Shown: positions 47,125 through 58,415, counted from the stretch's first letter. The stretch: DNA of 64,000 nucleotides from Persicaria tinctoria (GCA_037127255.1 JBANSL010000013.1:60610688-60674687), one strand, 5' to 3'. Notes: generated from the sequence alone by a model not told the origin. Numbers and translations: made by a program.

Positions 47125-48216
47125 GATGATCGAACGCAATCCTGTGACGAAATTTTTAGGACGACGAAATTTTATAAATACTCCGTACTTGCCTTCAATT
47201 GGACAACCCTGTCGCTAAAGGGTGTGGGTGGACTGGCCCAGGTTGGAAATTATTGCGCAACTGTTGGTCCAAATCCATCTCCATCTGCTTTCAACTTTTT
47301 TTTGACCGAAATTTGAGGTATTATCTATTTTCTCATGGTGTAGAAGGGGTCAAACACCGAAATTTCACTCGAAAGGGTTTAAAATTAATGTCAAAAGGGC
47401 CTGAATTAACAACTAATCAAATCTCGTAAAAACTTGAAATCTCACTCGTAAGAGCTTGATTTAAAAACCTTGATAGGGCTCGACTGGTCTGTTTTGATTG
47501 GTCCTTCCTAATGCGATTTGTTCTGGTGACGCGCGACTTTACTTTGGGTGTGTTTAGGTGGTCTTTTTCTTCGTAGAGGTTTTGGTAGTTATAATCGGAA
47601 TTGGCTAGGGTCGAAGTAGTGTGTACAAGGCGACTTCGTGATCAGAAACGATGTTCCTTGAGGTTCTTCTTCCCAACCCACGTGGATTCCTGAAGTATCA
47701 ATGGCTAGGCTGTTTCTTGATAGTGCATGGTATGGTTTCGTCTGTAGTTTACATACCCAACTAGTTAGATTTATGTTTGCATAGACTCATCTTTGTAGGG
47801 TGTGCTTTTGCTTTTCGATTATATATTTTAACCATTGTCTATCTGACTGCCGACTCGAAATTCACACATAATCTCGAATTCTTAATTTAAACAAAAAAAA
47901 AATCGTTGATATTTGACATTGCCTTAACCCTGGTTGTCCTCGTCGACCTATGGTAAACCCCTGACTAAACATATGGTTAACGATGCGAAATTTGCCAACA
48001 TGCGTAGTCTCCCTCCCTCTCTCTCACCCTTTATCTTGCCATTTTCACAGTTTTCAGTTTCTCCTCTCTCTCCCGCTTCGAGCTTTTGGTGGGAAACAGA
48101 GGAAGTGTACAACAAATTTCGATCTATCTCCAATCGTTTCTTTTGCGGGGTAAATCGTCAGACCTGAAGGCTTGGGAGGAGGAAGTACTATTGATCAATA
48201 ACCCGAGACGCGGAAG
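47125..48216. promoter_or_regulatory. bidirectional intergenic region between DUF3615 and bHLH genes
   Basis: The region holds the leaders and promoters of two divergent genes. Toward the bHLH gene, CT-rich patches (CCCTCCCTCTCTCTC near 48010 and TCTCCTCTCTCTCCC near 48060) resemble a plant Y patch or GAGA-type leader. No clear TATA box was placed for either gene. No transposable element is obvious inside. Confidence 0.45.
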
Positions 48217-48460
48217 GTGAGTTTCCGTGTTCCCTTCAGTGTTCAACGAAACCTCATAGAATCTCCCAATCTTGTTAGCGTGTTTTTGAGATCTGATGAA
48301 TCCTCCAATTCAAGAAAGCATGTGGCTGAATGTGTTGGATTTGAACGTATAGGGACTGCTTTGGCTGCCCTAGAAATTCGCCTTCTTTTTTTGTTTTGTT
48401 TTTGTTTTTGTTTTTGTTTTTGTTTGCTGCTCTTGTTGTGTTTAGAGAACCTTGTGTTAG
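48217..48460 (+). other. probable 5' UTR intron of the bHLH gene
   Basis: CGGAAG is followed by GTGAGT at 48217, a strong donor. A T-rich tract with (GTTTTT)n near 48390-48424 leads to TTAG at 48457-48460, nine bases before the ATG; TTTAG at 48443 is an alternative acceptor. The frame happens to stay open upstream to 48217, but that part has no similarity to the family. Confidence 0.6.
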
Positions 48461-48468
48461 GATTTCAA

Positions 48469-50298
48469 ATGTCGAGTGCAAAGCGCATGGCAGATTTACT
48501 GTGGAATGATGGGGAGGACTCAATTGTTGCTTCGGTGCTGGGTAGCAAGGCATACGACTATTTAATGACAAGCTCAATCTCAACTGACAGCTTGTTGGTT
48601 AATGTTGAACCGAATCAGAACATTCATTCCACGCTATCTGATCTTGTCGAAAGGCCGAATTCTTCGGGGTTCAGCTGGAATTATGCGTTCTTCTGGCAGA
48701 TTTCGCACTCCGGGTCTGGGGATTTGATACTGGGATGGGGGGATGGCTCTTGCAGGGAGCCCAGGGAGGGTGAAGAATCTGAAGCCACTCGAGTTATTAG
48801 CTTCAGGCTTGAAGATGAAGGCCAGCAAAGGATGAAGAAGAAGGTGCTACAGAAACTCAGTGCCTTGTTTGGGTGCTCCGATGATGACGATTACATGGCT
48901 TGTAGGTTGGATAGGGTTACTGATATGGAGATGCTTTTCCTAGTTTCTATGTATTTCTCATTCCCCAGGGGCCAAGGGGGTCCTGGCAAGTGCTACTCAT
49001 CCGGAAGCCATGCTTGGGTCTCGGATTTGCTGAGGTCAAACTCTGATTATTGCGTGAGATCGTTCCTCGCCAAGTCAGCTGCGATTCAGACTGTTGTTCT
49101 AATCCCCACTGAGTTTGGAGTTGTTGAATTGGGGTCTGTTAGATCAATTCTCGAGAATTTGGAGATTGTCGGAGCTGTTAAGTTTGCATTCTCATCTGCT
49201 ATGCTAATTAGAGCTGAAAAGGTGAGTACAGCCTTTCCTATTGCAGATGAAAAAGTGGATCAAGATGCAGCTCCAGCTCCTTATCTTGCTCCGAGGATTT
49301 TTGGGCAGATCCTGAACGTTGTTCGTCCTCAGTTCATGGGGATGCTTGCTGATAGGAAACTGGATGAGAGGTATCCGGACCCAATTGCAGATGGAAATAG
49401 GCGTTCGTTTTGTTCTTCAAGTCTGCAAAGTGTTGTTCTTCCTGCTGATTTGTTGCAGTGTCAAAGTGTGAAGCAGGGCGGTTCAGAAATCCGTAACCCT
49501 CACACAGATTCTGTTGCAGAGAACAGTTTACAGGGTTATGCTAATCAGTTGAGGGAGGAATGTCAGTCCAATCAAGTTCAACAACAAAAGTCAACACAAA
49601 TGCAGATTGATTTTACAGGTGCAACTTTGAAGCCTTCTGCAATGTCTAGGTCTATAAACCCTGAGCCCGAGATTCCTAAAGTGGATGTTTCCTGCAGAGA
49701 GGAGAAGCCAAGTCCGGTTGATGACTTAAAGCCAAGAAAGCGAGGTCGTAAGCCAGGCAATGGAAGAGAGCAGGTTCTTAATCATGTTGAGGCAGAGAGA
49801 GCACGTAGAGAGAAGCTCAACCAACGTTTTTATGCTCTTCGTGCTGTTGTTCCCAACATATCAAAAATGGACAAAGCCTCTTTGCTCAGCGATGCGCTTT
49901 CATACATTACAGAGCTGCAAAATAAGCTGAGGGAAATGGAGGAGAATAGAGAGAAGCTTGGCATTCCTGCGAGTGAAGGGTCAGCATTGGATACTAACTC
50001 CACTTTGATTGTTCATAATCATCTTCCAGAAGTTGAGATCCAAGTTGCGAATGATGACATTTTTGTAAGCGTCATCAGTCTTTTAGACGTTCATCCAGTG
50101 GGTAGAGTAATCAAGGCATTGAAGCAAGCTGGGGTGAACATCATTGATTCAAAACTTGCAGTTGCAGGAGACAATGTGCTTCATATGTTTGTTATCAAAA
50201 CCCAGGGATCCCAGCAACTCACCAAAGAAAGATTGGTTGCAACATTTTCTCATGAGCCGAATTCCTCAAATTCTTCAGGAGCTCCATCAGCCGGATGA
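48469..50298 (+). CDS. bHLH13-like: MYC-type bHLH transcription factor, JAM/bHLH13-like
   Basis: The predicted 609-aa protein is encoded in one exon, as usual for this subgroup. The start [14 protein letters not shown] at 48469 is chosen because similarity to the family begins there; an ATG at 48487 is also possible. The bHLH-MYC_N domain (about 48-228) contains [10 protein letters not shown] and [10 protein letters not shown], the JAZ-interacting region. A basic stretch [14 protein letters not shown] precedes the bHLH (437-484: [18 protein letters not shown]), with the E-box-reading His439, Glu443 and Arg447. An ACT-like fold follows near 520-590 ([17 protein letters not shown]). In Arabidopsis JAM1-3 are nuclear, bind G-boxes in competition with MYC2 and repress jasmonate responses; this gene's orthology is inferred from similarity. 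Confidence 0.93.
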   Translation: MSSAKRMADLLWNDGEDSIVASVLGSKAYDYLMTSSISTDSLLVNVEPNQNIHSTLSDLVERPNSSGFSWNYAFFWQISHSGSGDLILGWGDGSCREPREGEESEATRVISFRLEDEGQQRMKKKVLQKLSALFGCSDDDDYMACRLDRVTDMEMLFLVSMYFSFPRGQGGPGKCYSSGSHAWVSDLLRSNSDYCVRSFLAKSAAIQTVVLIPTEFGVVELGSVRSILENLEIVGAVKFAFSSAMLIRAEKVSTAFPIADEKVDQDAAPAPYLAPRIFGQILNVVRPQFMGMLADRKLDERYPDPIADGNRRSFCSSSLQSVVLPADLLQCQSVKQGGSEIRNPHTDSVAENSLQGYANQLREECQSNQVQQQKSTQMQIDFTGATLKPSAMSRSINPEPEIPKVDVSCREEKPSPVDDLKPRKRGRKPGNGREQVLNHVEAERARREKLNQRFYALRAVVPNISKMDKASLLSDALSYITELQNKLREMEENREKLGIPASEGSALDTNSTLIVHNHLPEVEIQVANDDIFVSVISLLDVHPVGRVIKALKQAGVNIIDSKLAVAGDNVLHMFVIKTQGSQQLTKERLVATFSHEPNSSNSSGAPSAG

Positions 50299-53186
50299 CT
50301 TGAGCTTTTAGTATTTTTGTTTTTCAGGCTATCCTGTAGGTTCTTACCCATTGCAATCAGACGGTCTACCTTCTGCAGAGCTTTTGATATGCAGAAGGGA
50401 AATTATAAAGGAAAACCTCTACACTGTTCAGAATAGAAAGTAGAAAAAATAAATAAATGAACCATCAATTAGGAATTAGGGAAGCAGATTTGGTTTGTTT
50501 GTTTATAGTATACCTGTTCTGAATCTTTTATGTTGTAAATTTCAGCCAGCAACATCTTTCTTTTTGGAGAGCTGGTAATTTTTGCTTTCTCATTGGCAAT
50601 ATATATATAAGCCTCGTCTTGATGTATTGTTACACATCTTGGTAAGATTTTAGCTCTAATTTAGATTCATGTTTCTCTGTTTTGATTGATGCCCTGAGAT
50701 GAGATTAGTAACTGTATGAACAACAAACTTTGTTGCCTGAACCAGAAATCGCCACCCTTTGAAGTGTCCTAACCGAGGGGCGACACATTGGTTGCTATCT
50801 TCAGGTAATCTGTTTCTTCAATTCAACTGACTACATTTTAGTGTACTTGTTGGAGTTATACCTTCCACACTTTGTTTACATGCCCTTCATGTTACCTGTT
50901 AGGTAAGCCCTATTTCAAGTTGGGTTCCATTATCATGCTTTTTGAGTTGAATACGATCATGCATTCCAAGTGGGGTTCGGATGCATTGATGATTTGTAGT
51001 GACCCATATTCTGTGACATGATTTAATTCTGTCACATCTCTTGTTTTCTGTCATTGGATGATGATCTTCAAGGAGTGGTGCTCATAGCAAGGTGTCTATA
51101 GTTTCTGTGCACATTTTATTCGTTTCGTGTTTGATAGGATACCTGTGCAGAAAAACGTGGTTGATTGGAATGCAATGGTCTTAGCATCTGCATTATTTTT
51201 GAAAGAGGCAAGGGATGAATTGGAGTTTGATATTGACATTGGAATGGAATAAACTCTAAAGCATAGAAAGTTGTCCTTGTAAATTCAATGGCTGTTAACA
51301 TTCTTTTCCTAGCTCTTTTTTTTTTTGTTTTCTGGCAATGACTTTGTGGTGCGGAATTGAAGCAAGATTCAATGTTCCTTCTTTTTAACGTGCTGTATGG
51401 TAATAAACTAATAATGCTTCATCTGTACCGTACTACAGTTTCTTCCATTCCTAGTCATTGGTTGAATGTTGACAATTGGGGATTTGTTTTACATGAAAAA
51501 AAAAAATCATGTTTCTACTTTCTTTGTAGTTTATATCTCAATTTTGTTACTTACTGTCATTTTTTTAAATAGACAATTTGGTTATTCATATAGAAAGGTG
51601 TGGCACGGTGCATATGATTTTGCAAATGCCAATTATGCCATTGCGGGAGGAGAAGTGATTGCAAAAATAATTCGAATTAATGAAAATTGTGGACCATATG
51701 TGTTGTGTTTAATGTTTTCTGTTTTGTGGACCTATTATTAACCAATATGTCACTGAAATTTTGTAACTATGGTTTGCTGGAAATTGGAGCCCACAAGCAT
51801 ACTGGGGAATTTCTTATATTCTTTGACTTACCCAAAAAAAAAAAAAACCATGGAAAATGTTTAAAGAGAATGTACATGTATCTATCCAAAAAGCCAAGTC
51901 GTCGGCGATTTGTCTAATCTTTACCTGCTTCCAAAAAAAAAAAAAAAAAACACATGTACCTATCCAAGTTATGTACACTTTGGAGCTTCCCCAAAATTAT
52001 CCAGGCCACTCAAAAGCATTATTTATATGAAAATACAACTATACAAGGGCTATTGAGAAGATGTCGAAACCGTTATTGACAACACGAATTTTATTAAATT
52101 TCCCAAAAAGTCCCTTCAATAGTAGAGATCGAGGGGCATCCCGTTCCGATGTCAAAACTTGTTGTCGGCTAGTTGCTACGAGAATTCATTTCGTATTAGG
52201 TATAACCTAGTTAAGTAATTGATAACACACATTTAAGTAGGGTAGATTGTATTTAGTTTTCTTTAAAAGTATATAATGCATGGTTTATGCTAGATTCACC
52301 TTCATATTCATTATGTTAATGGAGTCGGAATCTAAATATTTTTATTGATTATTTTAGGTAGATATGGATTTGACGAAGAATGAGGATGCTTATAAATGAA
52401 GGAAGTGTCAAGAGGAGAAAGAAAAGTTGAGAGTCAAGAGTGGAGTTGACGTTCGAGAGCCTAATGGTGTGTTTGGCACGGAGTGAGTAGGGGTGGGTAG
52501 AATAGGTATTCTTTTTCGGTCTCGGACCTAGGGTGTTTCGGAGAGGATTACGAGGGTGGTCAGGGTGGGGATTAGCGGGGTGAGTCTGAGAAATGGGGTA
52601 GGCGGGATTATTGGGATTTTTGCATTCCCAAGTCCCGTCCTTACTTTTTCAACTTCACCCTTCATTAATGGGTGCACAACCCTCTCCTCCCAGATCTGGT
52701 CGCCGAGAAGCCGCTTCCGCCTTTTCCCTCTTAGATCTTGGATGCTTCTCTCTCGAAGTCGACGTTGTCGAAGTTCGGGAAGTCCACGTCAGAGAGGTTC
52801 ACGAATGTGAGAAGAAAGGATTGTCACCTTCGTCTCTCTTGTCGCCAAAAACCTCTCTAGACGAATGCCACCTTCATCTCTCCTTTCACTAGAAACCTCT
52901 CCAGTTTGTATGTGTGTGTTGTCTGTTGCATCTTGCCTTGCCACCGGCCATCGCAGCTCCACCGGAAAGCCACCGAACATCCTCCTGTTTGGTTCCGATT
53001 ATTTATACGTTAATGAATTGTATACAATTTTGGATAGTTTTTATGACTTCAGGAAGTGTGAGATCGGCCGGAGTCTGAAATTGATTCACAATTATTCGGT
53101 GGTTTTTTTTTTAATTTTAATTGATTGTCAAGTTAAGTTGTGCATTGATTGTTATTCATATCATTCATGAAGGGGGATCTGAGGCG
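50299..53186. other. bHLH 3' UTR then non-coding intergenic DNA
   Basis: The 3' UTR probably ends near 50600-50650 (AT-rich, TGTAAATTTC and TATATATATAAGCC). Beyond it only short frames occur. A-runs at 51833-51846 and 51932-51950 could be tails of old insertions. From 52440 to 53170 GC content rises and open frames appear on both strands with TGTTTGG-type words at each side, suggesting a MITE-like insertion that I cannot delimit. Confidence 0.45.
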
Positions 53187-53190
53187 CACC

Positions 53191-53467
53191 CAACACACAC
53201 GCATCTAGGATGCGTGTATGTTGTGTTTTCTGAAAAATAAATGGACTATTTAAGGGAATCAGGCTAAAAACCTTGTGAATTTTTTTTAAAAAAAACCCTA
53301 CATGCATCCTGAATGCGTGTAGGGTGTTTTTTTTTTTAAATAATCACGTGATATTCACATGTAAAAACCATGGCAAAAATAGGGTCAACACGCATCCTCG
53401 ATGAGTGTTGACCCCAGTTTTTTTTTTTTAATTCCAACCCACACTCATCCAGGATGAGTGTGTGTTG
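53191..53467. repeat. array of four related imperfect palindromes
   Basis: Hairpins lie at 53191-53225, 53295-53325, 53383-53413 and 53435-53467, each with a core of the form CGCATCC...GGATGCG or CTCATCC...GGATGAG and a 3-nt loop (the best arms are CACACTCATC and GATGAGTGTG). Each is preceded or followed by a long A or T run. This resembles a subterminal inverted-motif array of a transposon. Confidence 0.75.
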
Positions 53468-53477
53468 AGAATTTTTA

Positions 53478-53672
53478 AAAATTATAATGTTTAATGTACC
53501 CTATATTATATTTGAATCATTCAAATTTTGGATTATAATTGATTTGTACTTGTTGAAAATCATATGAAAATTGTTCGAAAATTATTATTAGGATTAATTA
53601 GAATTATATTATATATTAGAATTTATAGAAATTTCTTCATTAGGATTTATCGGAATTATATTATTATTGTCG
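53478..53672 (+). repeat. outer inverted repeat, left arm
   Basis: About 200 bp, beginning AATTATAATGTTTAATG and ending TTATTATTGTCGA, match 61571-61770 in inverse orientation at about 90% identity by eye with one small indel. After removal of the inserted element at about 53704-57650 the arm continues into 57651-57810. Confidence 0.85.
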
Positions 53673-53903
53673 ATATTGAACACTTAGCGCATATATATAT
53701 ATAGGTAAATGTTCAAATGAAAAAGGGGCTTAAGATGAAAATCCCTCTTAAAATGAAAATAGTCTAATTTGGATGTAAATGGGCCTAATTTAAAGGTAAA
53801 TAGACCTAATTAAATGAGTAATTAATAAATGAGCCTAATTTTGGTGTAAATGGGCCTAATTTTATGAGTAAATGGGAAAATGGTTAAATGACCCTAATTA
53901 TGG

Positions 53904-54004
53904 GGTAAATTTCACACGCCTCCCCCAAACTTTCCATTCATACGAATATTGCCCTTATTTCAATTATGAAAATTACAGATTTTAGCCCGTAATTTTTATT
54001 TGAA
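53904..54004 (+). repeat. inner inverted repeat, left arm
   Basis: The segment containing ACGCCTCCCCCAAACTTTCC, TTGCCCTTATTTCAATTATG and TTTTAGCCCGTAATTTTTA matches 55175-55270 in inverse orientation. Together they enclose the minisatellite, giving an element of about 1.37 kb nested in element 2. Confidence 0.75.
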
Positions 54005-54379
54005 ATAATATTGTTAGGTGCAACTATAATATTAAAAAAAATACAACAAGAATGTTACATCACAATTTTTGTCTTTATTTTAAAAAGGGAAAAAGATGAG
54101 ATTACAAAATATAAAGTGAACAAATAATACAATAAATGTTATTATTAATAAATGTGTATTTTCATAATGTGTCCTACCAAAACTTTTCTTTATGGACCAC
54201 TATTTTCTGACAGTTTTGTACTTTAATGCAACATGTGCCATTAAAAGCCTATTAGCTCAAAAAATGGTATAGTACTATATAGTGATGTGCCCATGCACAA
54301 AGGTTCGAGTTCATAATCCCGCATAAGCTATTTATGGTTGCTTTTTTCGTGTTCCCGTTCATGAATAAGATTATAAAGT

Positions 54380-55130
54380 GCAATAATAAAATGATAAGGT
54401 GCACAAATAAGATGATATAATGCATATATAACATTATATTGTGCAAATATAACTTTAAGTTGTGCAAATATAACACTATGTTTTGCAAATATAACATTAT
54501 ATTGTGCATATCTAATAATATAATGTTACGTTGTGCACATATAATATTATGTTGTGCGAATATAACATTATATTGTGCAAATATAACTTTAAGTTGTGCA
54601 AATATAACACTATGTTTTGCAAATGTAACATTATGTTGTGCATATCTAATAATATAATGTTACGTTGTGCACATATAATATTATGTTGTGCGAATATAAC
54701 ATTATATTGTGCAAAATATAACTTTAAGTTGTGCAAATATAACACTATGTTTTGCAAATGTAACATTATGTTGTGCATATCTAATAATATAATGTTACGC
54801 TGTGCACATATAATATTATGTTGTGCGAATATAATTTTAAGTTGTGCAAATATAATATTATGTTGTGCAAATAAAATTATAAAGTGCGAGAATAAAATGA
54901 TGGTGTATGAATAATAATATGAAGTCCATGAATAAGATTATGAAGTATACAATTAAGATTATAAATTGTGTAAATAAAATGATAAAGTGCAAGAATAAAA
55001 TGATGAAGTGCTTTAATAATATTATGAAGTGCACAATTAAGATTATAAAGTGAATAAATAAAATGATAAAATGCAAGAATAAGATTATGAAGTGCACAAT
55101 TAAGATTATGAATTGCACTTTGATTTATTA
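54380..55130. repeat. minisatellite with ~20-21-bp monomers and 134-135-bp higher-order units
   Basis: Monomers resemble TGTGCAAATATAACATTA. Between about 54420 and 54830 a block of six to seven different monomers recurs three times with a spacing of 134 and 135 bp (GTGCATATCTAATAATATAA at 54504, 54638 and 54773). From 54860 to 55130 a related monomer, AAGTGCAAGAATAAAATGAT, takes over. Because many monomers are 21 bp, open frames run through on both strands and encode Cys-containing heptads; I treat these as a by-product. Confidence 0.85.
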
Positions 55131-55174
55131 TTTATGCACTTTATAATATTGAAGATGGATCTTATAAAATTTAA

Positions 55175-55270
55175 ACCCGGTAAAAACTACGGGCTAAAAT
55201 TTATAATTTTTACAATTAAAATAGGGCAATAATTATAGAAATGAAAGTATGGGGAGGTTTTTTTAATTTC
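55175..55270 (-). repeat. inner inverted repeat, right arm
   Basis: It contains ACTACGGGCTAAAATTTATA, AATTAAAATAGGGCAATAAT and GAAAGTATGGGGAGG, the inverse of 53904-54004. Confidence 0.75.
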
Positions 55271-55395
55271 AGCATCTTCTTCCTCCTCCCGTGACTTGCT
55301 ACAGTACCAAAATAGATCGGCGATGCTACACAGGTTGCCGTCGATGGCTGCTGGTGGTGTGTCGGGGGAAGACTGGCAACAATGAAACAATAGAT

Positions 55396-55474
55396 AGATC
55401 CAGGTGGAATCGAACCACCAACCTCCTGAACAATAATCGTTCAGGCGCTCATTCCTGATTGAGCTTATGAATCT
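55396..55474 (-). other. tRNA-like cloverleaf / tRNA-derived sequence
   Basis: On the minus strand AGATTCA (55468-55474) pairs with TGGATCT (55396-55402) as a 7-bp acceptor stem with one wobble. GCTC/GAGC forms a D stem, CCTGAAC/GTTCAGG a long anticodon stem around loop GATTATT, and GGTGG/CCACC a T stem around TTCGATT. AGCTCAATCAGG and GGTTCGATTCC match the Pol III A and B boxes. The loop lacks U33 and the anticodon position would read TTA, so a working tRNA is unlikely. A SINE head or tRNA pseudogene inside element 2 fits better. Confidence 0.55.
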
Positions 55475-55622
55475 TAACACAAGTAACAAGCTAACCCAAA
55501 TATCGACAAGCTAAGAACATTTGAGTTCTAAAATTATAAAGTGCAAAAAAAAAAAGATTATAACATATGTATTAATAATTGACAGTACTTCCATACAAAT
55601 ATAAAGAAAACTTAAATGATCG

Positions 55623-55727
55623 GTGGGTATTGAGGATTTATTCAGTGATTTATCATCACTAGAAACTGCAGAAACAGTAGAACCACATAAAGATGCAAAA
55701 TCTGATATTGTGAGTCTCTTTGAGAAG
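55623..55727 (+). pseudogene. probable captured exon of an AGD5-type ArfGAP gene
   Basis: The 35-codon stretch reads GIEDLFSDLSSLE..., then HKDAKSDIVSLFEK, followed by a GTTTGTG donor-like sequence. This resembles the LEDLFKD...KSDIMSLFEK region in the C-terminal half of plant AGD5/NEV-type ARF GTPase-activating proteins, from memory of the family. No ArfGAP zinc-finger domain is present nearby. The location within an inverted-repeat element suggests gene-fragment capture. Confidence 0.4.
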
Positions 55728-55730
55728 GTT

Positions 55731-57597
55731 TGTGATTGTCTGCTGTTTAGTTTAGCATTCCGTGACATCCTGAATTACAATATAAAAAATCCAGACCATT
55801 GTAAACAAAATAAAGAACACTTCCATCATGGAGTGTAACCCAATTATCCACACTCACAATTGAGATCAACTCTGCTATTGTCCCCTTCTACTTATGTCCC
55901 TTCTGTTTTGGCACCTCAGTGAACTCCAACAATTGCTCTTTCTAGTTTTTTTCCTTCACTGCAAAGAGAAATTTTAACATACCCACATCAACAAATTCTC
56001 TATTTAAAGGAAAATTGTGCACCTGTGCTGCAAAGAGAAGTCTTAAGTCAAAGAGCATCATCAAAAACACCAAATAAGTGGGCACTAAGATACCTAAATG
56101 TTTTCTAAACTTGAAAGCCTGAAGCTACTTATTAATTTTTCATTTGTGAGGAATGTAACTTCGACAGGTAGATATGAGTACAAGAATCCCATTTCCGATT
56201 CCATGTTAATTTCCAAGAAAACCTACTCTTTTTCCTATTTTCTTGGAAGTGTTGTTATGCTCAGCTCGGTGTACATATATGTATATATTTGGAAGAAATG
56301 AAACATGAAATGGACACTAATAATAGCCTTCTCTAAGGTCTTTTCCCCTTCCATGTAAATATACACATACATATACTAGTCTAAGCCTTTTTTTTTTTAA
56401 AAAAAAAAATTATGACAGTTTGACAAAACAAACACCTTGAATGCAATCAAACAAAGCAAAAGAAATTGCTACATATATTTGTAAGCAATCCGACGTTTTT
56501 AATTGTTTGTTTACACAACACCACATAAATTTCAAACTGATTTTTTTTTACAAAATGTAATTACACAGCTGAATTGATTACTTATTAGTTATGTACAAGT
56601 AGATGCAATGAATTAGAACTTATCAAGATTGAACATAAAACTTTATTATCCATTTTTTGTAACATAATACCTGAACAAGCTCCATGATGCACATCTACAC
56701 TCTGTTATTTGGTGTCATTCTGCAAGTGTGAAGCCTGTTGGTGCACATCTTCGATGTCAGTCTGCACATCACCACCCTCTAAATGCACATCTGCACTCTG
56801 TGCATAGAAGTGAAACCTCGACATTTCGTCGAACACTTTGTGAGCAACTGGATTGAGGGGCTTCACTGCAACAGGAGAAACAAACATCCATTCCGATTAT
56901 CATAACTGAATAATCAACTTCCGAAAATTGAATTCAGAATCCAAGGCTAAAAAGTAAAAACCTAATAAAACTCGAAACAATCAAATATTTGATGAGCTAG
57001 GGCTGGTTTCAGAGCTGATTCATGTTGCCCTTGAGGACAATTACTCAAATCAGCCGAATCAACAAAGAATTAACATGAAAATTGACTCACAATCAAGGTA
57101 AGAAGAAAATTGATAAAGCAACCCCGGAATCATCCCTAAATCAGGGTAAAAGGAGCATAAAAAGGGGATTTTGGAACACTAAAATTTATCAACAAATTAA
57201 GAATTGGGGCTTACCTATGTGAATCGAGCATTGTTTGTAGCTTTTGTTCCAATCTTTGATGCAAGCGACCACATATCCAAAAAATCACGAAAGAGAGAGA
57301 TAGGAGACGACGAGCTCCGACAAATGACTAGCAAGGGGCTTGTTCGAATCTCATCTGCAAGCGAATTCGGCGGCGTTCGGGACGACGACGATGCTTCTGG
57401 GAAGGAGAACGGCGGCCACTCCGGTGAAGGTGGCGGCGAGAGCGCTCAGCCGAGCGAGATCTGGCTCGATTTGGAGAGTAGGAGCGAGATCTGGTTGAAG
57501 GAGCAAGATCTGGTCGATGGAGATGACCATGGTTGATGGTGCCCCGATTCGTTTTTTTTTTAAAAACCCGTTGGTCAGGTTTTACACTAGAAAACAA
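55731..57597. other. interior of element 2 without an assigned gene
   Basis: There are short frames only. A minus-strand frame at 56705-56887 encodes a repeated DVH.../DVQ... pattern from GTGCACATCT-type repeats. The stretch 57200-57540 has higher GC and two overlapping opposite-strand frames. None shows a family I recognise. Confidence 0.4.
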
Positions 57598-57650
57598 GAT
57601 TTTCATTTTAAGCCAAATTTTCATCTTAAGCCCATTTTTCACTTTATACT

Positions 57651-58415
57651 AAATCAGATTGAATAATTATTTTAGAGGGTTAATATATAGAATGATAGTC
57701 AAATGAATATTTTGATTTTATTTTCTTCTATAGTTGATAACGTTTATATGTAATTTAGCATAAAATACTGAATGAGATATAATTATTAGTTTATATTCGA
57801 TCTCATGTAGTATAAAATGATATCCAATCTTATTTGACATATGGTTAGTGTTCAATATCGACTATATACCCTAACACTAACCCTAACCTTAACCCTAATC
57901 CTAACACTAACCATAACCTTATCCCTAATCCTAACTTTAATTAAGCATAAATAATAACCTAATCAATTTAATCTCGTATATTGGTAGATGAAATTCTATA
58001 TTATCTAATATATGTAAACTAATAATTAAATCTCATCTAGTATTTTATAGTGATTTACATATAATCGTTATCAAATATAGCAGAAAAGTAAATCAAAGTA
58101 TTCATTTGACTATCATTCTACATATTAACCCACTAAACGTACTAATTATTCATTCTCATGTAGTATAAAATGAAATACAATCTTATTTTATATATACTAA
58201 GTGTTCAATATCGACTATATACTCTAACCCTAAGCTTAAAATCCTAAACTTAACCCTAACCCTAACCCTAACTTAATAATAACCTAATCAGTTTAATCTC
58301 ATCTATTAATAGATGATTCTATATTATCTAATGTAAACTAATAATTAAATCTCGTCTAGTATTTTATAGTGATTTACATATATAATCGTTATCAAATATA
58401 ACGGAAAATTAAATC
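57651..58415. repeat. repeat units with telomere-like CCCTAA runs (part 1)
   Basis: Units of about 310-330 bp share GTGTTCAATATCGACTATAT, then CCCTAA-type runs (57868-57935 and 58222-58273), then TTTAATCTCRT, ATTTTATAGTGATTTACATA and ATTCATTTGACTATCATTCT. The first 160 bp (57651-57810) run in the opposite direction and complete the left arm of the outer inverted repeat. Confidence 0.75.

Larger units (their letters stand above)
53704..57650. mobile_element. inverted-repeat element 2 (superfamily unknown)
   Basis: The left end contains GGGCTTAAGATGAAAAT then CTTAAAATGAAAAT. The right end (57598-57650) in reverse complement contains GGGCTTAAGATGAAAAT then GGCTTAAAATGAAAAT, so the ends are inverted copies of about 50 bp. 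It sits inside the left arm of the outer inverted repeat. No target duplication or transposase was found. The interior includes a further inverted-repeat pair, a minisatellite, a tRNA-like sequence and a probable captured gene exon. Confidence 0.55.

Noticed and set aside
48217..48468. In-frame N-terminal extension of the bHLH protein
   Set aside because: It starts at a strong splice donor, encodes a poly-Phe/Cys stretch from a (GTTTTT)n tract and has no family similarity; a 5' UTR intron explains it better.
54380..55130. Open frames on both strands encoding Cys-containing heptad repeats (CKYNTMF-like) in the minisatellite
   Set aside because: A 21-bp period automatically keeps frames open on both strands; there is no start context, splice pattern or conservation evidence for a protein.
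54380..55130. CRISPR-like regular repeats
   Set aside because: No unique spacers; monomers abut or vary gradually, and the genome is a plant.
55396..55474. Functional suppressor tRNA reading UAA
   Set aside because: The anticodon loop lacks U33, the D arm is one base off the usual spacing and the sequence sits inside a transposon; a tRNA-derived repeat is more likely.
57328..57642. Arg/Ser-rich minus-strand frame resembling an SR protein
   Set aside because: The RS pattern comes from GATCTCGCTC-type repeats near the element end; there is no RNA-recognition motif.
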